From positions 1-23,843 of the forward strand of contig LRSR01006765.1 in assembly GCA_001579985.1 (NCBI GenBank): a DNA stretch of 23,843 nucleotides, given 5' to 3'. Below, piece after piece: positions 1 to 9,536 of this stretch (position 1 is its first letter; each line of letters begins with the position of its first letter). The position numbers were made by a program, and so were the translations under genes. A model generated the notes under the pieces. It did not search any database. It was not told the DNA's origin and saw only the letters and a list, made by a program, of their open reading frames with translations. This DNA comes from Hypsibius dujardini (taxonomy: Eukaryota > Tardigrada > Eutardigrada > Parachela > Hypsibiidae).

Positions 1-23
1 CGGACCTTTTTCATCGGCTGAAT

Positions 24-342
24 AATAAGGGTATTCAAAGTTTGCTTATTTTACAGCGTTTATTTCGCTATTTCAAACTCGCTAATCTCCTTGGTTTTGA
101 AGATAAGCGAGAAAAACAGCCACGGAGCTCCTTTTCTCGGTTATGTGCTCGCTAATTGTGTGCATCTCTCTTCTGAGTGGTCCATGTGAGTTGAGATTGG
201 CGAAGGAGACACAGCCTCAGGTAAGCCAGGGGGCGTGTCCTTGTATCACCGTTGCAAGGGCGTGCAAAATCCGGGAGATCAGCGAGTTTGAAATAACGAA
301 ATAAACGTGCAAAATAAGCGAACTTTGAATTCCCCTAATATT
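24..342. repeat. foldback (inverted-repeat) element
   Basis: Bases 24-90 and the reverse complement of 274-342 match closely. Over the inner 58 bases from ATTCAAAG to AATCTCC/GATCTCC I count four substitutions and one single-base gap. The arms enclose about 180 bases that contain a smaller AGCGAGAAAA/TTTTCTCG hairpin. No open reading frame of note lies inside. This is the layout of a foldback or MITE-like element. I could not identify a target-site duplication. Confidence 0.65.
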
Positions 343-527
343 CAGATCACATTCCGAACAACGTAACAACATGCAAGGCGGCTTGAATACATAGATATCA
401 ATAATTCCCATAGAACTGCCCAAGAGATCTTCTATTGGAACTGTTCTGCAATCTCCCATTTGTCGCCGATCGTTTAGCGGATATAATGTTTCGCCAATTT
501 TCCGGTTTAATTTATGAATATCGAATT
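342..527 (-). other. possible further exon of the guanylate cyclase-like gene
   Basis: The minus strand is open from an AG at 529-528 into the foldback repeat that begins at 342. The reading contains the run NRKIGETLYPLNDRR and four cysteines further on, which loosely resembles the juxtamembrane stretch of receptor guanylate cyclases. Against it, the preceding exon ends in phase 0 while this acceptor would need phase 1. No good donor is seen and the reading runs into repeat DNA. It could be chance or a decayed exon. Confidence 0.22.
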
Positions 528-542
528 CTTTAATTTTTTTAC

Positions 543-1121
543 AGCGTTTTTAAAACCGGGACACTTTCTTCAGTGAAAGATGTTCATATAAATTAAAAAT
601 GTAATTCACAAATTATTTTTAAAATTTAAAGTTGAAAAATTGATCACAAAAATTGAGCTTAAGAACCAAATCTAGTTTGAATGAAGTTCGTAATGCATTG
701 GCATACAAGAAGAGACTGCAATCCAGTCTGCCCAATACAGGGAGACACTTAATTTCCGGACTGTTGCTTCTCAGGCTTGCTAGTAAAGCCAGTACAGTTA
801 TTACTCAAAACTAAATGCGTTTTGCAATCTCCAATCTTGTGAAAGATTTTCAACTTTATTGTTATGAATTATCTTTAAGTTTTACTCTTTTAAAACGGCT
901 TTCAATGACTCAAATGTTCCCGGTTTGAAAATTCACAAAGAAAATTGGAGAAAGCCAACTTGACAAAGCAAACCAGAAATTGTAGCGAATCTACTTGCCC
1001 GATTCTTTCAATAATATTCAACTGTTAGAACGTTTCGAAACGCAATCCAAAAAATAAGTTTCTACATACTGATTTACTTGCTTGGCGATAAAATACACAG
1101 AACTCAATCTGAATTACGTAC
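543..1121. other. non-coding, AT-rich (intron or intergenic)
   Basis: I see no supported gene here. It lies 3' of the last certain exon of the minus-strand receptor gene and is probably intron leading toward exons beyond the left edge. Confidence 0.5.
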
Positions 1122-4100
1122 CGTGTATTGGTTAATTTCTGGATCGATAATCTCCCCAATCGCCAGAACCGATCGTATCCCGTTGGAGTCGATTGTAACG
1201 TTCCCGGTCGGCACGGAGAAAGTCCGGTTCCGAAAGTAAGGAACCATTTCGAAGCCATCTAGTACGCGACCGAATTTTTCGTATGTGGCGTTTAGTACCT
1301 GCAGTAATAGGATGTCCCAATTAAGTTAAGGAAATTAGTTTATGCCTAAACGCCGGCTCTTCCTTGTTGCTAACCTGGCTGAAAATATGATACATCTCGT
1401 ATGCTGTGTAAACAAACGTTGGAACCTGCAATTATATATGATTTATTCAAAAACAAAATTGCTAGTCTTTTTCTAAATGTTGGACGACGAGCGATAAACT
1501 GAATTATAACAGATTGGAAACTGAGATTTCTGTTTTCAACCCTCTGATTTAACAAAGTCATTTAGTTTTCCATTGGCGCATTGCGGAAACAATTTGGAAA
1601 TTTGAAAGTTGGAAAACTCCAGTAATGGTGGCGAGCTCCCAGTGGTGGGTACAGCAAGCGGGTGTTTCCTTCCGGTTCGTAAGTGAACAAAAGCTTCGCC
1701 ATCTAACCTTTAACCATATTTCTCTTACCAATCGATTTGAAAATGAGTTTTGGTTGAGGAGATGTCAAAGTATATTATTATCACATCATTCTGATGCTCA
1801 GAATTCTTTTATTTCGAAGAAAACCTAGTGGACACGAAACGAGGCGCATTATGAAATGATTCACCGTCTATTTTTCCTTCTTGACTATTCAAACTTTTCA
1901 GAAATATTAGGATACAGACCTGTGTTCCAACGCCTCTTGAATCTTACAACAAAATTTGATCTTAATTTCGTTGAAGGACTCAAAGAAAAATCGAAAGTTC
2001 ATATGGCTGGTTTTGCATGTGAAAACATCAACTTTTTGCTCATCCCGATCCAAAACTCTCCGCTCCTACCGAAGCATTTTCAAGTCGAAATGGGCAAACG
2101 CAACGCCGTCCTTAGCGCTGCAATTCCATAAAAAAATAGGGAAATTAAATCAAACAATTCTCTTGAGAAAAGAAGGTTTTAGATTAGTGGTACAGCAATA
2201 CTCTTGTTTTTCGCTTAATGACGTACAACGAGAGGGCCCTTTGGTCGGAACCTTCCCTTTTTCGTTCTCACGAAAATGCCCTATCTACTGATGTACCGCG
2301 GCAAGGATTTCATTGAGATTAGGTTTGATAGCACACAATTGGGTAACGGGAACAAGAATGGAAGTTCTTCCTCTAGCAAATAAAACTTCCAAGTCGAGGT
2401 TTCTTCCATCAAATTCCAGCGGAAATATCTCGATTAAAGTATCAGATGGTGCAGATTCTCAAGGTAATTTTCGCAATTGTTTCGAATAGGGAGATATGAA
2501 AAGATAATTTTTAAATTATAACTGAAGATTACACACATGAGAGCACTGCACGCACAAGGGTAGGTCATTTGTTTATGTTTTTGCAATTGCGCTTTGGACT
2601 TCCACTTCTGGTCAGCTGTTGGCCGACCTGGCTCAAACTTTTTACAGCAACAAATAAATGGTGCCCTTTTCTTCCTCAGTTATTAGAATTCAGAATTCAG
2701 ATTTTCCTCAGCTCTAAGTGTTTAGAAATGGACGGCCAGTCATTTCAGAATGCGCCTCGTAAGTGATATTTCTCTAAATCTGTTGTTTTGAGGACCCATT
2801 ACTTACCGACCTGCAGCTCCCTTAGTAGTGTTCCGAAAAATTCCTTTTTTTGTATTGAATAGCCCAAATAAATCCCTACAACTTAGCGTTTCACATTGAT
2901 TTTCGGAAAAATTGTCAAGCTGGGTGCTTTATAAATAAATCCGGGATATACATCGATAGGAGAAATCTCTGTTTTTTCATTTTGGAAAGCCGACACGTTA
3001 CATAGGGCCGAGTCTGCTGACCTGATTTTTAGGATAAGCTTGTTGGTACGTGTTTTGCGCAGCGTTTAGTAATCTCTTCTGGAGTAAGTTGTTGATAGGT
3101 CTGCCCTGGTACGGCGACAGAAGGCTGATGATAATAGGACGTATTCTAGTCCTGTTACTGGTCGAGTTCTGCAAATAGATTTCATATAGACTGCATATTT
3201 GAATTACAGGAAAACTAAAAAAAAAACCCGAAAAAACGAAGAAGGGAAAGCTACGAAAAATCCAAACAACGAAACAGCAAAAGTAGTCTTATTTTTTATG
3301 CAAACTGTAATATTGAAACTGAAAATTTAAAAAAATTCGTAATTCAATTTTTTCTAGTTTTCCGAATTTTGAAGTTTTACTTTTCTCGTAATTTTTCATT
3401 TTCGTTATTTGGATTTTCGTGATTTCCCGTTTTCGTTCGTGAATCCAAAAAACCAAAATCTAGCTTTTCGAAAATCGTACTAATACACTAGAAAAACATT
3501 ATTTATTGACCCACTTAGAATATTAAGGAGCCATGTTTAAAAAAAATTAAAATGCAAAAAAACTCACGTTTGATTAATTATTTGTGAAATTTTTCTTCTC
3601 AAAAGTAATTTTTATGTGCTAACAGCCTTATATTTTCTTGTTTCTGGGCCTTTTTGGTTTTTAATAGCATATTAAATATTAATCAAAATGGGTTCTAATA
3701 TTATTCACTTTTTAATATAAAATCTTCATAATTTGTCGTCAGTTTCAGTCTGATATATATTAATAAACACTAAATAAAATCAGTTCTGGCTCATTAAAAT
3801 ATTGCTATATACCAAAAAAACGTTATATTAAAAAAACACTACGCGAAAGTTCAGGCAGTTCGTGGAACGCTTTGCCCACGAATGCCCACGAAAAAGTCCA
3901 AACAATAGAACCACAGGAAAGTCCAATTGGGCAGTTCTCTCTAACAAGTCAGACAATTTTTGCCAGAAACATGCCCATTCTAGCAAGACTCTGGCATGCG
4001 ATTGACCATGCCAAGGCACCTGTTCATAGTTCATCTAGCAATGTTAGATCTGACAATGTTAGGGTGCCCACCTGGCAGAACGCCTACGTCACGAATTGAG

Positions 4101-7100
4101 TGGTCTTCTGGCATCTAACACGCGACTATGAACGAAGCATAAGTGGCCTTACCGTGTTGGGGCCGACAGTCCCAGATGGAAAGATCGTCTCATCCTGGCG
4201 AGAGAGGGTCACCATGAAGAAGACATAATCACCGCCAGCCATTCCAAGTTTCTCTGCTGTTTTCTGTGAATGGGGGAGCCACTTAGTAATGGCATTCAGC
4301 TGTTTACAGACGCACCCGGAAACTTGCTATTACCAGGGCAGCTTGGGAGGACTCCTCCGAGCCAAACAGGAATACGACTGAAATACACATCAGCTTATTA
4401 ATTGAAGGTCGATCGAGTGGCTCACCACGTTATCTCTTGATATGATTCAATTCCTTCCCCTTTCCTTAATACTGCGAATTTTTGAGCCAAAAAATTGGGC
4501 CAACCGTTGTTAAAAAGAACTTTCGATCCTCTTTGAATTCTTGGTAGAAGATTTGCGAAACGTCCGCTTTTTCTGGTCTTTTTTCGGAGACTGCAGAGTA
4601 CTAAAGCCATCGCGATGTCCCAGTTTTGCCATCAGACATTGTGTGATTTTCAGTTATCAAATTCAGATTGATTGTGCTTTATGTTACAGTCTTATTTATT
4701 ATGCGGCTTGAAAATACCAAGAATTATTTTTGACAGAAGTTCCAAGTTGCAAAAGCACTGAAAGATCCCCATTTCTATCACTCAACTTCCCAATCCCAAT
4801 TTAATATTAGATTTAGTTGCGCTATGTCAAAATCTAAAAACAATTTTATTGAGCAAGTGTAGGAAAAGAAAGAAATGTCATTGTACTTTGGCTTGAGGAG
4901 GAAAGGCTCCACGTTTTTTTGAAATGGCAAATATAAACTAAAGAATTACCGAAACTTGAGTAGTTTTTCGAATTGAATTAACGACTTCATTTGCAGGAAC
5001 GTATACCATCCCCAATCTTACAAAACGTGGTTCGACCATTTAATCATTTGAGGGATTTCTTTAAAAACCATCCAGCTAAACTAGGGATAGGGCATTCTTT
5101 AGGCTATCTAATAAAGTTTTTTGAAAATATTCGCAGCAATAATGCGGGATCTGCGGGTCGGCGCGTAGCTGCACCTCAAAAGAAATACTTTGCGAAAAAC
5201 GAGTTTTAAGTTTCCGCTTGATTTTCTTCTGGTCGATTTGTTTCAGACGCAAGCGCATTCATTTTAAAAAATTTAAAAGTTACGTTTTTTGACACCACCA
5301 AATCCACAATGTAATTTGAAATCGATTGGCAAGAACTGAAATTTGGTTGGATGTCAAGGGGCGAAGTCATAAGTCACAATCTTGAATTGGAGTGAAATCA
5401 TGAAATGCACGCTGCTGATCTGAGCAACAGGATAACTTTTTTTCTCTACTCTATTTTTTGGTGTCCGAGTTTTTTGCTGAATGATAGCGTCAAAAACAGA
5501 AATCTCAGATTTCGATCCATTATTCAGTTTTTCAATTGCCGTTCAAAAGTGGAGAAAACGGCCAACTGGGTATGTGTGGTTTTTAAAGAAGTCCCGCCGT
5601 TCGATATTTGAACTTTTCAATTACCTCGGGCGACGTGGGTAATGGTCCGCAAAGTCTTCTCTGCCTCCAAGTCGCCGGAATACTGGTGGTCATAGTAATG
5701 GATGTCCTTGTGCGCCGGTGTGGAGCCGGCGAACCAGTCGAGGAACGTCAGTCGCACCACCCGCCCGAGACGCTCGATCACGATGGAATCACGATGGACC
5801 ATCCCAGCGATTGCACTCCAACGATTCTCTCGGAAGAGCACGAGGCAGAAATCCATTATGGCCGACACCGTGTAGATGGACACGCTAAAGTGCTGCGGAT
5901 TCGGCAACCCGTCATCACCACTGCCAGAACTATACACGGAAAGATATACTGCTGTAGTGGGATTGTAATATAGTGTAATTTTGTGGTAATTTTCGATATT
6001 TTGAGAGACACATCTATCTCTCCTCCTGCCGCTTTGGAAGTCGGAATACACCAATTTTCCTCTTCCTATACCGCAAATTAAATTTATCAACTAATTTCTG
6101 CTGACCAGTTATTTTTTCTACATATGGAATATTTTGCGGGGGAAACTGGAGGGTTGATGTGGCCTTGCTAGGTTGACATTTCATCGATAGAGTTTTAGGC
6201 ATGTTGATGGGTCCGCACTGAATTAATAATATTTGTCATGGAACTCTTGTTGTTAGGGGATGTAAATATATCATGTATGAGAAAGAATAGGGAATGAGGC
6301 CAACCTGCACGCGTGCAACATCCGAAATTCTGTAAATACACCATGTATTGATTAGATAGTAACGTATAATAATCTTCCTGGGTACGTTTGTGTGGGTGTA
6401 GCGTAAAAAAAAAGGCTAGCTGACCTCTGGTGAACTTTAATGCAGGAACATGCTCCCGAGAACCTTTAAAGGCACAATTCTTTTGGTGATGTTGTGTGTG
6501 AGCAGTTGATGGAGCCAATGGGGTTTTTTAATATGAAGTTTTATCTTAGTTTAGTGTTTAATATATTGCAATTGACCAGATGGATTTTAATGGAAGCTTT
6601 TTAATATACATACTAAAATGAATACGACGAAAAACAATAGATAATTTATATTAAAAACCAAAAAATGTTATTTTAAAATAAAAGCCAAAAACACGTAGGG
6701 TTTCTAAGCCTATTAATATTTGAAAAAAATAATTGGGCCTGAGCCAGAAATCACTCACAAGGGGACAAGAGGGCAAGGCCGTCGGAGACGGCGGAGTATT
6801 CGTAGTAGAATCGCGCCACAAAATTCTCAACATCATCCACCAACAGCGGCACTTGGGGCCGCGCTTTGTTCACCAAGTAAGTGTGGGAAAAATGGAAGAT
6901 GTGTCCGTACAGCCGACGAAGGTCCTCCATTGCGACGTCGATTCCCGGTCCCTGCATCTGCTGCGAATCAAAGTTGGTGGTGTTTGCCTCGGGAACAAAG
7001 ATAATTGTGGTCGCTAAATTGATCCGCGGACGTTCTTTCAGGGCGGCTCCAAAACTGAAGAAGTCAGTAAAATACACCAGCCACATGGCCAAAGCAAAAC

Positions 7101-7134
7101 GATTCCCACAATTATACAGATAGAAGAACAACAT
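1122..7134 (-). CDS. receptor guanylate cyclase-like gene, ligand-binding ectodomain (3' part not seen)
   Basis: Six minus-strand exons join in frame into 394 codons: 7134-6759, 5951-5625, 4256-4153, 3168-3022, 1425-1375 and 1298-1122, all with GT/AG borders. The product starts with a hydrophobic, signal-peptide-like N-terminus (ATG at 7134; a second ATG lies 16 codons on). It continues as an ANF-receptor-type periplasmic-binding fold. Exon 1 has FSHTYLVNKA and DDVENFVARFYYE; exon 2 SVSIYTVSAIMDFCLVLFRE followed by W and AGMVHRD; exon 3 AEKLGMAGGDYVFF; exons 5-6 TAYEMYHIFS, NATYEKFG, NRTF and GNVTIDSNG. These match the ectodomain of natriuretic-peptide-receptor-like guanylate cyclases, which bind peptide ligands outside the cell and make cGMP inside. 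Sequons NTT, NST, NRT, NAT, NRT and NVT fit a secreted or surface chain. No transmembrane, kinase-homology or cyclase domain is visible, so a clearance-type receptor without cyclase is also possible. The exon 2 start is the least certain border: the usual segment between the first lobe and SVSIYTV looks short, so an exon may be missing between 6758 and 5952. Confidence 0.72.
1460..1700 (+). repeat. degenerate interspersed repeat, copy 1
   Basis: Lies in the intron between receptor exons 4 and 5. It shares, in the same order, the blocks ACTGAGATTTCTGTTTTCAA, AATTTGGAAAT, a GGAAAA/CCA block, GCGAGCTCCC and TTCCTTCCGGTTCGT with the copy at 7245-7490. Fragments recur in inverted orientation elsewhere in the window. 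No coding capacity is apparent. Confidence 0.5.
1701..3021. other. rest of receptor intron 4, no gene seen
   Basis: Open frames on the plus strand at 1856-2131 and 1956-2291 overlap in different frames, have no recognisable motif and sit inside an intron of the minus-strand gene. They are not called as genes. The stretch may hold more decayed repeat sequence. Confidence 0.5.
3231..3438. repeat. imperfect A/T-rich inverted repeat
   Basis: A purine-rich arm at about 3231-3275 (ACGAAGAAGGGAAAGCTACG, then AATCCAAACAACGAAA) pairs imperfectly with about 3399-3438 in reverse complement. The spacer is about 125 bases and AT-rich. It sits in receptor intron 3 and could be a decayed foldback element or simple low-complexity sequence. 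Confidence 0.4.
3439..4152. other. rest of receptor intron 3, no gene seen
   Basis: Very AT-rich up to about 3830, then more balanced sequence to 4152. Short open frames on both strands at 3828-4099 overlap one another and show no motif. Confidence 0.5.
4257..5624. other. receptor intron 2, decayed repeats only
   Basis: No exon is needed here: exon 2 ends in phase 1 and the exon at 4256 begins with the matching two bases. A block at 5190-5230 (TAAGTTTCCGCTTGATTTTC) recurs with one change at 8602-8625, which marks it as dispersed repeat DNA. Confidence 0.5.
5440..5545 (-). repeat. degenerate interspersed repeat, inverted fragment
   Basis: The reverse complement reads AAACTGAATAATGG followed by TCTGAGATTTCTGTTTTTGA, matching the core of the repeat at 1460-1700 in the opposite orientation. 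Confidence 0.42.
5952..6758. other. receptor intron 1
   Basis: No supported exon was found. One short stretch, 6322-6346 on the minus strand, has acceptor and donor borders but does not fit the reading phase of exon 1. If the receptor has a missing exon it should be in here. Confidence 0.45.
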
Positions 7135-7244
7135 TCCTGTCTCGAGGAAATAGATAGAGATCAGATATTTACTAAATTAAGAAAGCTGACCGTTAAGCAA
7201 CCATAACGCCGCACAAATTGACGGGATGCATTTAAAAGTCACCC

Positions 7245-7490
7245 AGCCAGCCTTTTTCTAGATTTTGAGGGGCATGAGAAAAAATTGAAAGACTGACTAA
7301 TAACTGAGATTTCCGTTTTCAACCATATAACTGAGCAAATGATTGAGCCGTTCAGGTAATATCGCATAAATAATTTGGAAATCCAGAAAATGGAAAATCC
7401 ACTAATGCTAGAGTGCTCCCGTTGCTGGAAACGCAGCAATCGCGTGTTTTCTTCCGATTTGTGAGTGAGCTATAGCTCCGCCCCTAGCCC
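7245..7490 (+). repeat. degenerate interspersed repeat, copy 2
   Basis: Same block order as the copy at 1460-1700: AACTGAGATTTCCGTTTTCA, AATAATTTGGAAAT, GGAAAATCCACTAATG, GTGCTCCCGTTGCTGG, then TTCTTCCGATTTGTGAGTGA and AGCTCCGCCCC. It abuts the truncated MITE copy that begins at 7497. Confidence 0.5.
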
Positions 7491-7496
7491 CCTAGC

Positions 7497-7639
7497 CAAA
7501 GGAGGGCAGGTGGGTGGTCTGGACCCTTGATTACTCACCAGTAAAATAAGTCCCGCCCTCCAGTAAAATTTGATTATCTGGGTAGGCGGGTGGTCAAAAA
7601 AGGCCATTTTTAATTACGTAATATGTACATGGCGCCTAA
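7497..7639. mobile_element. MITE copy lacking its 5' inverted repeat
   Basis: These 143 bases match 8740-8883 with five substitutions and one single-base gap. The 3' terminal inverted repeat (7613-7639, ending ATGGCGCCTAA) is present. The 27-base 5' inverted repeat of the other copy is replaced by unrelated CT-rich sequence, so this copy is truncated or rearranged at its left end. Confidence 0.75.
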
Positions 7640-8712
7640 GAGAACGCACACACTATCACAGCGTGACACCCGACCTATACCGCTATTAAGCAACAGGATA
7701 CAAGCTGAGTTATTCCTGTAACCCGTTGTCCACATACTCTATACAGTATTACTTTTTCATATCACGGCACACAGCAGAGCGATATTAAAGGTTGGGAAGG
7801 GATAAACATTTCCGAATTAATGGTTCACAATAAGTCCAGTTGTTGGTTAAATGACGTAGACGTTGTCCACAGAAAATAGGCTTAAGGGGAATTCGCCGCT
7901 TTGGAGACTCCTCTGGAGACTCATTTCAAAATTTTGAACGAGAAAATTTTTCCAGTCAACTTGATTTTGGGCTTTGTTAGCAGCCATTTAGAATCCTCGC
8001 ACTGGATTTCGAAAGATATTGTACCACAACTGGCATTCAGAAGTTTTCGGATGTGAGCTTCTAATTTGAGATGGAATGAAATTTTTTAAGGGTTCTCGTC
8101 TCAGAACTGTTCAATGCCGGTTGCGATATAAAATCGTTTACAATGCAATGTGAAGATTCCAAATAACCACTGAGGATGATGAATTGTGAAATTGAGTCCG
8201 TACGGAATCCACCCATTGCTCCACAATACGGTTCGTCTTTGCATTCAGGAGGTCACAACTACAAGAGCAAACGTACTAACAGTTATAAAAAACAACAGTT
8301 TTTGACACCTAACGGGTCGAGATTTCAATTTAAAACTGATTCAGAAATTATCAGCAGAAACATTTGACCAGTAAGGGGACGGAGCTGTGGGTGACTTTCG
8401 AACTGAACCGGAAACTCGGCCCATAGCTCCACGCTCTTCCTTCCAAAAATACTTCTGGTAATGACAATCGATTTGAAATTAAACTATGGAAAAAATAACG
8501 TCGGGATAAAAAAATCCGGAATTTTTCTGAACGCTAGTGGGGGATCTTTAGATCGGCGAGCAAGGTGTCTTCATACCAACATTTTTCAAAAAAAGCCGCT
8601 TCTAAGTTTCCGCTGGATTTTCTTCGAAAGAAATGAATTCTGAGTACTAAACAGTTGTACAAATAATATGCTTTGAAAACCTCTGACCACAAATTCACTT
8701 TGAATCAGTTGG
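7640..8712. other. intergenic, no gene seen
   Basis: Short plus-strand open frames at 8176-8367 and 8461-8643 show no recognisable motif. A block at 8370-8430 reads, in reverse complement, TTTCCGGTTCAGTTCG and then CCCACAGCTCCGTCCCC, resembling the 3' end of the interspersed repeat family in this window. The stretch is best read as decayed repeat DNA. Confidence 0.5.
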
Positions 8713-8883
8713 TTAGGCGCCATCCACATATTACGTAATCAAAGGAGGGCAGGTGGGTGGTCTGGACCCTTGATTACTCACCAGTAAAATAAGCCCCGCC
8801 CTCCAGAAAAATTTGATTATCTGGGTAGGCGGGTGGTCGAAAAAGGTCATTTTTTAATTACGTAATATGTGCATGGCGCCTAA
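8713..8883. mobile_element. 171-bp MITE with 27-bp terminal inverted repeats
   Basis: The left end (8713-8739) starts TTAGGCGCCAT and carries CACATATTACGTAAT. The right end (8857-8883) is its reverse complement with one mismatch in 27. The interior has no coding capacity and holds two related GGTGGGTGGTC / GGCGGGTGGTC motifs in direct orientation. This is a non-autonomous DNA transposon; its superfamily cannot be assigned because no clear target-site duplication is visible. Confidence 0.85.
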
Positions 8884-8904
8884 GAGCAGAAATTTATTTC
8901 GAGG

Positions 8905-8970
8905 TTAGGGGGCGGATCTACTGTTCCCGCCGAACCGGAAGGAAACATACACTTGCTAAGTATTCCAGTT
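8905..8970 (-). repeat. degenerate interspersed repeat, inverted fragment
   Basis: In reverse complement it reads TTTCCTTCCGGTTCGGCGGG and then GATCCGCCCCCTAACC, matching the 3' end of the repeat copies at 1460-1700 and 7245-7490. It lies immediately beyond the complete MITE. Confidence 0.4.
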
Positions 8971-9536
8971 TTACTGGATTTTTCCGAAGCATTTCTAAAT
9001 CATTTAAGCGATGCACCAATTGCTAGCTACATGAATTTGCTAAAACATAGGGTTGAAAACGGAAATTGTCTTTGGTCAGTCTTGCCGAAAAAACTGGCTT
9101 AGACATGCTGCGTTCCAGACCTGAAAATCGTTTTCTGTGAGACTTACATATGCTCTGGCTGTAATGAGCTTTGATCGAGACGGGGGACTATAGCTGGGAC
9201 GGCGGCAGTGGATGTTCTCATTAATAACTGATGACGATGATTGTATTAAATGTAATTAATCAAGAACCCTTTTACAGGCGGAGTATCCAGCTGAACATGT
9301 CTTAAAAGCCGATTGTGCACCGCTATGCCATCTATCGGACGGGGGACCGACAAACGAAATCATTTGCAGTTTCCAGCAACAACGGATTTTTCCGGCAGGA
9401 AAGCACGCCCACTGGATTTTTGAAAATCCGATCCAAATGTTTTTGATTTTTTTAAATGCTAGCAGAGAAACAATGTTTTCATTCATTTTTGTCTGTGATG
9501 ACGGTTACTTTTCGGTTTTGATGGGATGGATGAAAT
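8971..9536. other. intergenic, no gene seen
   Basis: No supported gene. The plus-strand translation has many stops and shows no reverse-transcriptase catalytic motif, so the LINE copy downstream does not extend recognisably into this stretch. Confidence 0.5.

Noticed and set aside
1856-2291. Overlapping plus-strand frames of 91 and 111 codons
   Set aside because: They lie inside a receptor intron, overlap in two frames and have no recognisable motif.
5952-6090. N-terminal part of the 157-codon minus-strand frame
   Set aside because: It lies upstream of the likely acceptor at 5953-5952 and shows no family similarity, so it is read as intron.
6322-6346. A 25-base mini-exon candidate in receptor intron 1
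   Set aside because: It has acceptor and donor, but in the phase set by exon 1 it begins with a stop codon.
6720-7123. Plus-strand frames opposite receptor exon 1
   Set aside because: They overlap one another in different frames and mirror the minus-strand exon, which has clear family motifs.
9256-9486. Minus-strand 76-codon frame before the LINE
   Set aside because: No motif, and the region shows no reverse-transcriptase core on the plus strand either, so it is neither a gene nor an extension of the LINE.
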